From contig BSBK01008435.1 in the NCBI GenBank assembly GCA_027943335.1, forward strand, positions 496,001 to 560,000: DNA of 64,000 nucleotides, read 5' to 3'. Under the pieces are notes generated by a model. The model searched no databases. It saw only the letters and a list, made by a program, of their open reading frames with translations, and was not told the origin of the DNA. Each line of letters begins with the position of its first letter. The first letter of the stretch is position 1. This DNA is from Chamaecyparis obtusa. Lineage: Eukaryota > Streptophyta > Pinopsida > Cupressales > Cupressaceae. Positions 1 through 11,277 of the stretch are shown in pieces. The position numbers and the translations under genes were made by a program.

Positions 1-3000
1 CTGAATGTTGTATATCCGGTCTAGTGTGTGTTAAGTACTGCAATCCTCCAATCATGGATCTGTATTTCTTTTGCTCAACTGCTGGTGTTTCATCTTTGCT
101 TGATATTTTGTGTCCTATAACCATAGGTGTTCCAACTAGTTTACAATTTTCCTTTCCTAATCTTTTCAGCAAATCATTCAAGTTCTTTGTCTAGCTAACA
201 AAGATACCATCATTGTTCTATGTTATCTGTAATCCTGAAAAGTATTTAATCTCACCAATCATGCTCATTTCAAATTCTATCTTCATTTCATCAGCAAATT
301 TGTCACTAGCTTCATCTTCTCCTCCAAAGATAATGTCATCAACAAAAATAACTATAACTAACATTCCATTTTCAATTTCTTTTGTGTACAGATTACTATC
401 TGTTGTTCTTTTAGTAAATCCCAATTTTAACAAATACTTAGCCAATCTAGCATACCAAGTTCTAGGTGCTTGCTTTAGTCCATATAATGCTTTCTTTAGT
501 TTACATACCATATCTCCTTCTTGAGTCAAAGGAAAACTTTCAGGCTGCTCAATGTAGACTTCTTCTTCCAATTCACCATTTAGAAATGCTGACTTCACAT
601 CCATCTAATACACTTTGAATTTCTTAAAAGTTGCATAAGCCAAAAACATTCTTACTACTTCAAGTCTTCCTACTAGCGCAAAGGTTTCTTCATAGTCAAT
701 TCCTTCTTGCTACAAGTATCCTTTACATACTAATATTGCTTTTTTTCTTACTACTTCTCCTTATTCATTCATCTTGTTTCTGAATACCCATTTAGTTCCA
801 ATCACATTCTTGTCTTTAGGTCTAGGGACCAATTCCCATGTCTTGTTCTTTTCAATTTTATCTAGTTCTTCTTTCATAGCATTAATCCAATGTTCACCTT
901 CACAAGCTTCATTAGTAGATTTAGGTTCAATTTGAGAAATCAAACATAAATGTACCTTATTTCTAGTCATAACTCCTCTGTCCAAACTTCCAATAACTTG
1001 TTCAATAGGATGATGTCTAGATAGATACCTGTTCGGTGTCATAGTCACAGATCTTGCTTCAATTGTAGATTCTTCTCTAGTATCTTCTACAGTATGATTC
1101 TCATTCAACAATTGACTATTAGTCTCATAGAATAATTTAGTAGTTTCAATGTTAGGCTATTGATTAGCTTCTTCATCAGATTCATAATGAAGCATTCTTT
1201 CCTGAATTTTAAACTTCTCATCAACTTTAACATTTGCGCTCTCAACAATTGTTTTAGTTCTCTTATTGTAACATCTATATTCTTTGCTCTTCAAAGAATA
1301 TCCAAGAAAAATACCTTCATCACTTCTAGGATCAAAATTTCCAATATCATCATCTCTCTTTATATAACATTTGCTTCCAAAAATTCTAAAATACTTAACC
1401 GAGGGTGCATGTCCAAACCATAATTCATAAGGTGTCTTATCTGTATCTACTCTAATTTGTACTCTGTTCATTGTATATACTGTTGTATTCATTGCTTCTC
1501 TCCAAAATGTCTTCGCCAAGTTATTCTCAAATAACATAGCTCTTGCTACTTTAGTTACTAACCCATTTCTTCTTTTTGCAATACCATTTTTTTCAGGTGT
1601 TCTAGGGGCTGAAAATTGTCTCTTAATACCATTCACTTCACAAAAAGTGTTAAACTCTCTAGAAGTAAATTCTCCACCTCTATCAAATCTCAAACATTTA
1701 ATCTTCATTCCAGATTCATTCTCAACTTTATTCTTAATGATCTTAAACTTATCAAATGCTTCAAATTTTTCTTTCAGAAATGCAATCCACATCATTCTTG
1801 TAAAATCATCAACAAGAATTATAAAATACCTTTTTCCATAGAATCCTCTAGTCCTAGTAGGACCGCTCAAGTGTGTATGAACAATCTCCAACTTCTTTGT
1901 TGATGTGAACTTCTTACTAGGAAATGAACTTCTCTTCTACTTAGCCATCACAAATTCTTTGCAAATCATGTTAGTAGGCTTCATAATTTTAGACAAATCC
2001 CTTACTGCAAGTGTAGTACTCACTTCCACAATGTTATCAAAGTTTATATGACAAAACCTTCTATGCCACAACCAACTGTCATCAATTTTAGTAATCAAAC
2101 ATGTCATCTCAATAGGATTCAACTGAAATACATTACCTCTAGTTCTAGATCTAGTTTCAATTAGATTTCCATCTTTATCCTTTATCACACAAGTTTTCTC
2201 AGTAAACCAAACTTGATATCCCTTATCCACTAACTGTCCAACACTCAAAAGATTATGTTTCAATCCATCAACAATGTAAACATCATCAGTATTAGTCTTT
2301 CCATCAAGAGTAATAGATCCTATACCTTTAATCAAACAAGGTGCATTATTACCAACTCTAACAACTCCTCCATCATAATTGTTAAACTTTATGAACTTCT
2401 TCACATCTCCAGTCATATGATGTGAACAACCACTATCTATAATCCAATCATCTTTCTTTTCAACTTGGGAAACTAATGCTTTTTCTTCTTTAACATTAGA
2501 TTCAAAATTTTCTTCTTTAATTGCTACAAATCCTATTTCATCATTATTCTCAGTATCACTTTCACTCAAAGTTCTTTCTATACTAGCTTCAAGATCTTCA
2601 TCATTAGCATAATAAAATTCCTTAGATCTTCTAGGCTTGAAATTATTTTTGTACTTCTTAACTCTCTTAGGACATTTAGATGCAAAATGACCATATTCTT
2701 GACAAGTCCAACATTTAAAAATTTTCTTACCATCTAGTTCTCTTTTCACAAGCAAGACAATACCTTCTTCAATCTTCTTATCTTCTTCATTTCTAGATCT
2801 GTTGCTACTGGCATAATCTCCACTCACACCGGTACTTATTGAAAAAGTAGGATGAATACTAAGAACACTGAATGCTATCTCCATTCTAGGTAAGTCTCCT
2901 GATAACCTCAGGTTCATCTCTGCTGCTTCCAATCTTCCAAGAAGAGTCTCTCTTGTAAAGTTTGTAGTACAAGGTATGACTTGTTCAATCATTTGTGTTG

Positions 3001-3508
3001 TTTGCTTAAATATAGGATTCAATGTCCTCAGAATTTTCCATATCACTTCCTTCTTTGTCTTTGATCCTCCACAAGATTTTATTCTTGCAACAATTTTTGA
3101 CATTCTACCAATATAGCTTCTAACATATTCATCTTCCATCATTCAAATATCTTCAAATGCACATATCTAATTATGTAATCTAGCTCTTTTTGCATGTTCA
3201 TCACCTTCAAAATTAGAGTGTAAAGCTTTCCAAATTTCATTAGATTTCTTAAAAGATTTTATGTGACTGTATTCATTCTCCAAAAGTGTTGTCAAGAGTG
3301 CTTCTCTTGCAAGTATGTTACACATGAATAAATCTACCTCATCTTTAGAACTTGTTTCAAGACTGTCTTCTGCAATTATAGTCCTTTCATTCTTTGTAAT
3401 CAACCAATAGCCTGGTCCTAAACATAATAGATGTGTCTTCATCTTTTCTTTCCAACTATCAAAATTTACTCCATCAAAATTAGGGCTTTTTTTCCTGAAA
3501 TTCACCAT
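1..3508 (-). pseudogene. copia B Gag-Pol polyprotein, partial, with premature stops
   Basis: One reading frame runs from an ATG at 3508 to the window edge without a frameshift. It is broken by stops at about 3167, 3146, 1934, 1154, 758, 709, 605, 218 and 191. Domains in order: Gag of the UBN2 type (FDGVNFDSW near the start); a CCHC knuckle CWTCQEYGHFASKC at 2672-2713; aspartic protease DSGCSHHMTG near 2437; integrase HHCC region and core at about 2100-1300; reverse transcriptase from about 1000, with FVDD near 320 and KKYRSMIGG/RPDI near the edge. The integrase shows DDFT and DRGGEF, but the third catalytic acid position is Lys (GIAKRRN, codon 1574-1576), and the last Cys of the HHCC finger is Phe (CKEF). 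It is therefore a dead copy. Most of the stops fall where copia relatives usually have Gln. Confidence 0.9.
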
Positions 3509-3550
3509 GGATCTCCTTAAGCTATTAAACTTTCCTTTCAAGGACTTGCC

Positions 3551-3562
3551 GCTCTAATACCA
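3551..3562 (-). other. primer-binding site of copia B (tRNA-iMet type)
   Basis: Read on the minus strand, TGGTATTAGAGC lies two bases inside the LTR end. It differs at one base from TGGTATCAGAGC, the usual plant complement of initiator tRNA-Met, which primes minus-strand cDNA synthesis in most copia elements. Confidence 0.8.
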
Positions 3563-3564
3563 AT

Positions 3565-4688
3565 TGTTAGAAAGTAAAGTCCACCAAGATAACTGAGAGG
3601 GGGGGGGGTGAATCAATTATCAGATAATTATAAATTTTATCATCTTCAACAGCATTTAACCATGTAAGTAATGCAATTACTAACCATACAAAGATATTCA
3701 TACACAATGACACAATAACACAAGATATGTTGACTAGGGAACCTCTTGATCAAAGAGTAAACCCCGGTGGGAATGATGCCCACAAAAGATGCACTAATAT
3801 GAATATTCCTTTTGAGAGGATGGAATCTATTAGGAGTCTTATGAAATATATTCAGTACATAGAAATCCCTATTAGAAGATTTTGAATCCCTGTTAAAAGA
3901 TTCTAACCCTATTAAGAGTTATGGAAGATAGAAGGACTCACTACCCAAATAGCTTCAGGGTACGATCACTGAACACACTATCCAAATTACCTTGATATTA
4001 TTTAGTAGAATAATATGAAGTATGTTACCTCCTTACTGTGCCTAATCACACTCATTGCTACATTAGATCTCAATTCCAGATCTCTAATCTTCGCATGTGT
4101 TCCTTCATAATTTCACTTTCACAATCTCTTAGGCTCTTTTCTTCACTTCATGCTTATATTCGCATGCAACCAAACCATGCTCACACTTCTTTCATATCTT
4201 TCAACTACATACAATAAGGAAAAACATTCCTTCCTTTATACCAAACTCAAATAATTACAAATGACTCGACACATAATTACAAAATAAAAGTTTACATACG
4301 CTACATCAGAATTACACAAAAATGTCAGCTTCCAAATGCAATAACTCTTCACTCGTGTGACCTCAAAGTTTGTGTTGTGAACCATGTTATCATCAATGTG
4401 TCTCAAACTTCCCTTTAACTACAACAAACCAGATTCCATCTCGATTAGGAGATATCATCCGATTTCCACAAACTGCTACTCAGGAACACTGCCTGAATAC
4501 TGCTTTTACCAAAATGAGTATAACTTCCATGAATCAATGAATTACTATTTGTGCTCTTAACCATAGAAAAAAAACATATCAAAGAGTATAACCTCAAAAT
4601 CTCATAGCTCCAACTACAATATCCCACATGCACTAATCAAAACATTGTCTGCTTCTCTGCTAGTCTCCAGAAGATCACTGTGTTGACA
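3565..4688 (-). repeat. 5' LTR of copia B
   Basis: On the + strand it begins TGTTAG beside the primer site and ends in ACA, giving TGT...ACA ends on the sense strand. It has a G run (C run in sense) at about 3599-3608 followed by TGAATCA. A stretch at about 3735-3775 resembles the 'gaggaaaccctggccaag' to 'cccacaaagatcc' block of the C-family LTRs. Only one LTR is in the window, so the outer end (4688 or 4697) could not be checked against a partner. Confidence 0.65.
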
Positions 4689-4811
4689 TCAATGACAATC
4701 ATAGTCATGAATGCAAGAAAAAATGCTATAGAATGATTGCAAACATGAAAAATTCAATCCTAACATGGAAATCCTATACTACCTGAGAAAAAAGATAAAC
4801 TAAATGATAAA

Positions 4812-5701
4812 ATGCCTAGCCCCTTACAAAGAAACTCAGTGAACATGATTGAGGATGTCCCATGGTGTATTGTATGTCAATCACCACATGATCCTAATTA
4901 TTGTGCAGTTGGTCAAAGTGTGTCTGCAGATGGAGAACAAGAAAATAATGAGGATGAGCCTTATGATGACCAAGGTTGTGCGATGACCTCCTCATATCTT
5001 TGGGATGAAATTGACTCTATTGAGGAAGATGAGAGTCGGGATGTTTTTAGTTCTCAAGTTAGAAATGAGGTTTACCATCAGCAGGTCTTTTCTGATGAAG
5101 AAAATGATCAATTAGATAATGTCCAGTGTAATACTCTAAAAGATGATGGATCAGTTGTTTTGAGATGGCTATCTAATGAAGAGATTGCACAAATAATTGC
5201 AGATATGGTTACCCAAGCCAAGAGAAATTACAACCTAAGAAATAGAATGGTAGGTGATCCTAATCATAAACCTATTGGTATATTCATCAAGAAATCACAA
5301 AAATATGTCAAATAGTCTCAAGATAAACAAAAAGCTATTGAGATTGTCAATAAGGTCAAGGTAAAAAATAATGTCACATTTACCAGCCCAAATGTTGCTT
5401 ATAGAGTAAAAACCAAATCCCCTGATGAGATTGTTTCCTCTTTTCAGAAAGAGATTAAAATCCAAAGTAAGGATCATCCTAACCTATCTATACATGAGGA
5501 GAACAAGGAAGTTACTATTATAAGGTAGGATGTAGTTGACTCAAAATATGTTCCTATTGACATGAGTAAATTACTATCACAGATTACTGTCAAGGTTCCT
5601 TTACTAGAAATGATGAGAATAGAGGAACACAAAGAGAAGGCCTTAAAATGGGTAAATTGAGTTACTCCCATTGACACCGAAGATATTGGTAAGGATGATA
5701 A
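4812..5701 (+). pseudogene. gypsy A Gag C-terminal part and linker
   Basis: An open stretch of 167 codons begins MPSPLQRNSV and carries a zinc-knuckle-like CIVCQSPHDPNYC (C-x2-C-x3-H-x4-C). A long acidic region follows, rich in Glu and Asp. The same frame continues past stops at 5313, near 5526 and near 5658 into the protease, so this is the end of Gag and the linker of one polyprotein. The Gag N-terminus is missing because copia B abuts at about 4697. The stops look like point changes in an otherwise sensible frame. Family assignment rests mainly on the downstream domains. Confidence 0.6.
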
Positions 5702-5702
5702 G

Positions 5703-6125
5703 ATGATTTCTTCTATAGATGATTCAAATGTAAATCATACAAATATTGTCAACACTGTGTCTGGGACAATTGATCCTTTCTTTTTGACTTTAGTTATCAA
5801 TGGAAAACTATTGAGAAATGGTATGATTGATTCAGGAGCTTCTAACATTGTCATGCCTATAGAAGTCATGAAATTATTAGGATTGAAAGTTGATACACCG
5901 CATGGGAGATGTCAAGCTATGGATTTGAGAGAAGTACTAGTTATTGGTACCATTAAGGATTTACCTTATAGGTTAGCAACATATCCAAATAAGCAATTAA
6001 TGATGAGTGTCCTAGTGGTTGATATCCCACCTCAATATGGAATGTTGTTATCAATAAAATGGAGTGCTTCAATGGGAGGTAGTATTCAGTGTGACTTGTC
6101 TTATGCAACTTTCAACATTGGTTGA
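5703..6125 (+). pseudogene. gypsy A aspartic protease domain
   Basis: Retropepsin-type domain that would cleave the polyprotein. The catalytic motif DSGAS is at about residue 43, and the hydrophobic run GMLLSIKW about 95 residues later occupies the place of the flap-and-helix motif. The length (about 120 residues after the linker) fits plant Ty3/gypsy proteases. It shares a frame with the Gag tail and is followed by a TGA at 6123-6125, after which the same frame continues into the RNase H. Not functional as it stands. Confidence 0.8.
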
Positions 6126-6137
6126 AGTAGTGTCAAG

Positions 6138-6901
6138 GTGTCTAGGGAAAGTAGGACCCCACAAATGATTGAGTTAAATAATGTTGATGATTTAAATTGT
6201 TGTGTGGATGTGGATATGGAAAACTTTAGAGTGGAAAAGGTTATTCCACAAAATGAAAGTGTTGATCTATTAGTTGCAGAATTGAACAAACAAAAAAATG
6301 AATTATCAAAAATTTACTTTGATGGAGCTTGCTCAAAAGAAGGCTCAGGAGCTGGAGTTTTTTTATATCCCCATCAAGTACCACATTTAAATATTCTTTC
6401 CTATTAAATTTTAGGTGTACAAACAATATTGCTGAATATGAAGCATTGTTTTTGGAATTGAATATTGCTATGAAACATGGACTAAAATGTTTAGAAGTCT
6501 TTGGAGACTCTGAGCTTGTTGTAGCACAAGTTAGATCCAAATATGTTGTAAAAAATGATAGGCTAAGGATTTACAAACATGCTATTTGGGATCAAATTGA
6601 ACTATTTGATGCCTTCAACATTAGTTGGGTAGAAAGGTCAAAGAATATTATGGCAGATTTTTTAGCTAATGTTTCTTTGAAAAAAGATGATTTAACTTTA
6701 ACTGGGGCATCAATAGTAGAAGTTAAGAGTAGACTAGTTGTTCCAGATAGCACTTACAACTGGCAAGTTTTTGAAGATGACCATGATATTCTAAGGTTTA
6801 TTCAGTGCTTTGGTATCTATGAGGATCAACCTATAGATTGCAATGCCCTAGTTGAGGTAGTTAATGATGAGGATATGGTATTGGGAAATGAAATAATTTA
6901 G
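6138..6901 (+). pseudogene. gypsy A archaeal-type RNase H (aRNH), upstream of RT
   Basis: RNase H fold of the type found as a second RNase H in plant Tat elements. It opens with IYFDGACSKEGSGAG near 6309, then CTNNIAEYEAL, then LEVFGDSELVVAQV, with an Asp near MADFLAN. These supply the acidic residues (D, E, D, D) of the active site. A frameshift at about 6330-6410 separates the first strand from the rest. Its position is unusual: it lies between protease and reverse transcriptase. In element D of this window the equivalent domain (YFDGSNTSHSSG, CTNNIAEYEAL) follows the ordinary RNase H, as in typical Tat elements. A linker of about 140 bases with a stop leads to the RT. Confidence 0.8.
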
Positions 6902-7042
6902 TTAAGTACTAATCATATTCCCAGAGGTCTGACAGAATTGGAAGCATTGTATAGTAATCAAAATGATCACATGTTAAAAACTAGCAATGCTAAGATTGAA
7001 GATTTAGAAGAGGTGAATCTAGGGTCATACAACACACCTTAA

Positions 7043-8468
7043 ATGGTTTACATTGGAAAAGGATTAGATCCACACATAAGATTTAATTTGGTAAAATTAC
7101 TAAGAAAACATAAACATGTTTTTGCATGGTCTTATGATGATTTAAAAGATTATAGGGAGGACCTTTTCCAACATGAGATCCCACTAAAACAAGATGTAAA
7201 ACCATTCAAACAAAAACAAAGACCTATCAATCCTTTACTTGCTCCCAAATGTAGAAAGAACTAGTTAAGTTGAGTGATGCAAGACTAATCCAGCCCATAA
7301 GGCATTCAACTTGGGTATCTAACCTTGTTCTAGTTAGAAAGAAAAATGGTGATATTAGGTTGTGTAGATTTCATAAATCTGAATGTTGCATCTTTGAAGG
7401 ATAACTATTCTTTGCCTAATATAGAGGCAATGTTGCACAAAGTCACTAATTGTGAATTATTGTCTATGATGGATGGTTTCTCAGGTTACAACCAAGTTTT
7501 AGTTAAAGAGTTATAACAATTCAAAACTGCATTGACTACCCCATAGGGAACTTATGTCTATGTTAGAATGCCTTTTGGTCTTAGAAATGCAGGAGCAACA
7601 TTCCAAAGAGCCATGGATGTTGCATTTAAAGAATATATTGATTTTTTCATGGTTGTGTATCAAGATGACATGAAAACATACTCAAAGAAAGAAGAAGATC
7701 ATTATAGTCATCTTGAAAATATTTTCAATAAGGCTCCAGAGTATGGTGTGTCCCTAAATCCAAAGAAATGCCACTTTGTAGTTAAAGAGGGAAAGTTATT
7801 AGGCCATATAGTGTCTAAGGAAGGAGTAAGGATTGATCCAGAAAGAGTAGAAGCTACTCAAAAGGTCACTTCTCCAAAAAACATCAAGGGTGTGCAATCC
7901 TTTTTAGGAAAGATTAATTTTGTTAGAAGATTCATTGCCAACTTTGCAGAGATAGTGAAACCAATAGTCAAGTTGTTAAAAAGGGATACAAACTTTCAAT
8001 GGACTGAAGAAGCACAGTATGCCTTTGACAAAATTGAGAAGGTGGTTCAAGAGGCACCAGTGTTAAAATCCCTTGATTACAAAAAGCCATTTTCATTATT
8101 TTCTTTTGCCTCATTTCATACAATTACTTTTGTGTTATTGCAAAAAGATGAAGAAAATTTTGAACACCCAATTGCATTCTTTAGTAAATCCTTGCAAGCA
8201 ACTGAACTAAATTATGAGATAATGGAGAAATAGGCATATACATTGGTAAAAGTTGTAAAGTCATTCAGGCCCTATCTGGTGTGTGCAAAGGTCATTGCAT
8301 ATGTTCCTCATGCAGTAGTGAATGATGTTCTTACAAAATTAGAAGTTACTGGAAAGAGATGCAAATGGATTACCAAAATTCAGGAGTTCAATTTAGAAAT
8401 TCATATTACTAAATTGGTAAGAGGACTAGGCCTTGCCAAATTAATGAATGAAGAAAACATGGACCTAG
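7043..8468 (+). pseudogene. gypsy A reverse transcriptase and RNase H, truncated by C1
   Basis: The Ty3/gypsy RT starts with the HVFAWSYDDL and KPFKQKQRPINP region. Two compensating frameshifts lie near 7258 and 7368. It continues with MMDGFSGYNQ, then a TAG inside the usual TP-GTY motif near 7543, MPFGLRNAGATFQRAM, and the active site YQDD at 7658-7669 (usually YLDD or YVDD, but both Asp are present). The RT connection reads GVQSFLGKINFVRRF. The ordinary RNase H begins near 8060 (KPFSLFSFAS) and continues past a TAG at 8231 to NEENMD, where C1 is inserted after 8468. The first RNase H motif has lost its usual Asp (FSFAS). Clearly inactive. Confidence 0.85.
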
Positions 8469-9467
8469 TGTTGGCAATTTCACTGAGGTATGTACATGAA
8501 TATTGTCATTATGGAAACATATGTTCCCTATGAAGATTGCATAAGCTGGAAAGTAAGTATGGAAGATCGCAGACTAAAATTGTGTAAGTATGAAATAGTG
8601 TTTTTGACAGAGCACCCGATACAGTTTGTTTTGGCGACATTCACTGGAGCATGATCAAAGTTTGTGTAGTTGAACATAGACTCTATGGTGTCTAAGGATA
8701 CCCCATCTCAATGTGAAAAAGAGTACAGACAGTACAGATAAAGTTATGATTTTTTTACCGATGACAGAGTTAAGCTGATAGAGCAGTTTTGAAGGAAGAA
8801 CTAGTAAATGAATTAAGGGATTATTTTGCTTGTCAAAATAATGACTTAATATTATAAAGAGATGACATCCTAGATTTTTACTCTTGGATAAAGATATGAA
8901 ATCTAATAGGAGAAAGATATTATGTTTGTATCTTGTATAAATATTGTAATGTACCGAACATACTTCAAATGTAACTAGTAACTTGTAATAGTTGTATATT
9001 GTGATAACAACGAAAGTTGTTGATGTGAAGTTTTAAGTAGTACCATATTATAATTAGTAAACATTTGTATTACTTGTTTGGGCAGTGAGCTCATTTGGTA
9101 ATCAGGTTTTGTATCTACAACTCCTAATAGGGTTGAGGCTTCTAATAAGGCCTATAGTCCCTTAACCAGGACTGATACACTATATGATTGTAATAGACTC
9201 CTAATAGGGTCAACATCCTTAACAGGATATCTTTTGATTAGTGGATCTTTGTGGGTACCATCCCCACCAGGGTTTTCCCTTGGCCAAGTTTTCCTCGAGA
9301 ACATATCATGTGTTATGAGTTCTTTACATTTACTGTTATGTATGCTATTTAGTCTCTTATGCTTTAAAGTAATCTGTTATAGCCATAAGTGGACAAAAGT
9401 AAAAGTTTGTGAAATACTGATTCACCCCCCCCCCCCCCCCCCCTCTCAGTATTTCCTATTTCTAACA
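8469..9467 (+). repeat. C1 5' LTR
   Basis: 999 bp, TGTTGGCAATTT...TTTCTAACA. It contains a TATA-like CTTGTATAAATATTG near 8935, 'gaggcttctaataaggcc' blocks near 9130, and a run of 19 C at 9425-9443 just before CTCTCAGTATTTCC at the 3' end. Confidence 0.93.
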
Positions 9468-9469
9468 AT

Positions 9470-9481
9470 TGATATCAGATC
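9470..9481 (+). other. C1 primer-binding site, mutated tRNA-iMet type
   Basis: TGATATCAGATC lies two bases after the LTR end. It has two differences from TGGTATCAGAGC, which is intact at the same place in C2 and C3. Both sites therefore appear to have decayed after insertion. Confidence 0.8.
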
Positions 9482-9538
9482 TTAGTTACTCAAACAAGGA
9501 ACATTCAAGGAAAGCCTAGCAGCTTGAGTGAGATCTCT

Positions 9539-10840
9539 ATGGATATGGATCAGTTACAGAAGAATCTTGAAGAAGCTCTTCAACAAATTGATATGCTTAC
9601 TGATGAAAGAAACACTCTGAAAAGAAAGTATGATGATGCAAAGAATATTATTGACAAATTGAAAGGTAAGATAGAAGATCTGAAATATGAGAAGGAATCT
9701 AAAATTCTTGTTGATGATTGTGATGATTTAGAAAAATAAAATGTGATCCTCAAAAATGAATTGAAGATAGCAAATTTGAAGCTTAGCTTGAAAGATGGAA
9801 ATGACAATCTGAGATTTGAGAATGAAAGTTTAAAGAATGAGAATGAAGATCTGAAATCTAAACTTGGCAAGGTAACATCTGAATTTGATAAAGTCAAATT
9901 GCAGTATGATGAACTTGAGAAATACAACAAGATTGTGAAAGGTGAATTGACTCAATCCAAACAACTTGAGAGGCTATATTCAAATAGTGAAAAGATTAAT
10001 GAGAAAGTATCTTATGGAAAACCATTCTATGAAAAAACTGGTCTTGGATTTAACTTATTGAAGATAGTTAGTGAAAGTAAGAAACCAGATCTGAATGTAT
10101 GTGAAAGAAGTGAAGAAAAGAACTTAGATGAAAACAAATCTGAAGATGCACCTAAGCAAGAAGAATCATCAAAGAAAGAAGATGCACCAAAGCAAGAAGA
10201 ACCACTGAAGCAAGATGAACCATCCAAAGGTATGCAAAGATAATTCAAAGGTAGATGTTTTTCTTGTAATACTATTGGTCATATGAAGAGAGATTGTATA
10301 GGTAAACAATTCAAACCTCTTAATGGATATTGTTATAATTGTCATAGTTTTGGACATAGAGCTATTGAATGTAAAAGATCTAAAGTTATTGAGAATAATT
10401 ACAATAGTAGAATGCCTAGAAGTACTAACAATGTAGATCAGAGATCAACTAAAGACATGAAAAGAGGAAATGGAATAGTATGTTACAGATGCAACAAAAT
10501 TGGACATATTGCTAGAAATTGCAGGACACAAATCAATCAGCAAACACCTAGATATGGAACCAATGGAATCATTTGTTAGATATGTAACAAGATTGGACAC
10601 ATAGCAAGATTTTTCAGAATGAACAATGGAGGTTATCATCATAACCCTAACCCTAGAAACTATGCAAGAAGGAATGAAAATGCAGGAAACAAAGAGAAAG
10701 GTTGTTGTAGCAATGAAGATGAAGTAAAATTTGTTAAATAAATAGATCAAGGAGGTATATTCAGCATTGAAGGTAATCAAGAAGGTAATGTATCTGATGG
10801 TAAGAATGAGTCTTTACCTAACCCTTCTTTAAGCACTTAA
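9539..10840 (+). pseudogene. C1 Gag-like coiled-coil zinc-knuckle protein
   Basis: One frame of 434 codons including the stop, from MDMDQLQKNLEEAL to SLST. The first 150 residues or so form a Lys/Glu-rich heptad-like coiled coil. A linker rich in KQEE repeats follows, then two CCHC knuckles: CFSCNTIGHMKRDC and, after a variant CYNCHSFGHRAIEC, CYRCNKIGHIARNC. A further knuckle CNKIGHIARFF lacks the last Cys. Premature stops are at 9737, 10241, 10577 and 10739. The start is the ATG directly after the primer region, matching C2 (21345) and C3 (47441). The role is inferred to be RNA packaging or particle formation. No capsid-type UBN2 or retrotrans_gag domain is recognisable, so 'Gag-like' rests on position, coiled coil and knuckles. 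Confidence 0.8.
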
Positions 10841-10949
10841 ATTATGTAAATTTCTATAGTTTAGGAACTTAGAATTAGTGTAGAATTAGATTTTGAATGA
10901 GTTAAGTTTTGCACAGATAGATGAAGGTTTTTTATGTTATACTAATGTT

Positions 10950-11200
10950 ATGGCTAAGTGCACAAAAAGAAATGTTATGTTTTTCGAGGTCGCAAGAAGA
11001 TTTATGGTTGCAGGTTTACATAATCATCTTTTTTTGCATTTTAGCGGCAAAAGAATTGAATGCGATGTCAGATTAAGTAAATGCTAAGTATTAAAATATT
11101 GAAATCAAAGTTATTGTGATTATCAAGTGATTAGAAGTGATTTAGAGAGTGAAGAAAGAAGTTTGGAAGTGATTTGCAGAAGTTTGAAGCGCCAATCTAG
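10950..11200 (+). pseudogene. C1 relic of conserved small ORF
   Basis: Starts MAKCTKRNVMFFEVARRF, which aligns with MVKSAKENLMFCEIARSF in C2 and MVKSKKKNIMFCEIARSF in C3. The nucleotide match continues through GCGGCAAAAGAATTGAATGCGATGTCAG, but the frame shifts, so the product would end differently at 11087. It lies between the Gag-like gene and ORF2. No known domain. Confidence 0.5.
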
Positions 11201-11277
11201 TGAAAGCCCTAATTTTGTGAATTTAAGGTATTTATCTGACTAAGATCTTGAATCAGCTTAAGTAATTAGATATAATC

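Larger units (their letters stand above)
1..4697 (-). mobile_element. Ty1/copia LTR retrotransposon B, left part beyond window
   Basis: Minus-strand copia element with its 5' LTR (about 3565-4688), a primer-binding site and a gag-pol frame that is still open at position 1, where it reads through the reverse transcriptase. The RNase H end and 3' LTR lie outside the window. The domain order Gag, protease, integrase, reverse transcriptase is diagnostic of Ty1/copia. The right edge adjoins gypsy A gag-like sequence, so B probably inserted into A. The exact right boundary is uncertain: an ACA end fits at 4688 or at 4697, and no second target-site copy is visible to decide. Confidence 0.85.

Noticed and set aside
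9580..9930. Ser/Phe-rich antisense ORFs opposite the C-family Gag-like genes (also near 21356-21748 and 47035-47430)
   Set aside because: They are the antisense of Lys/Glu coiled coil, present wherever that frame is, and carry no motif.
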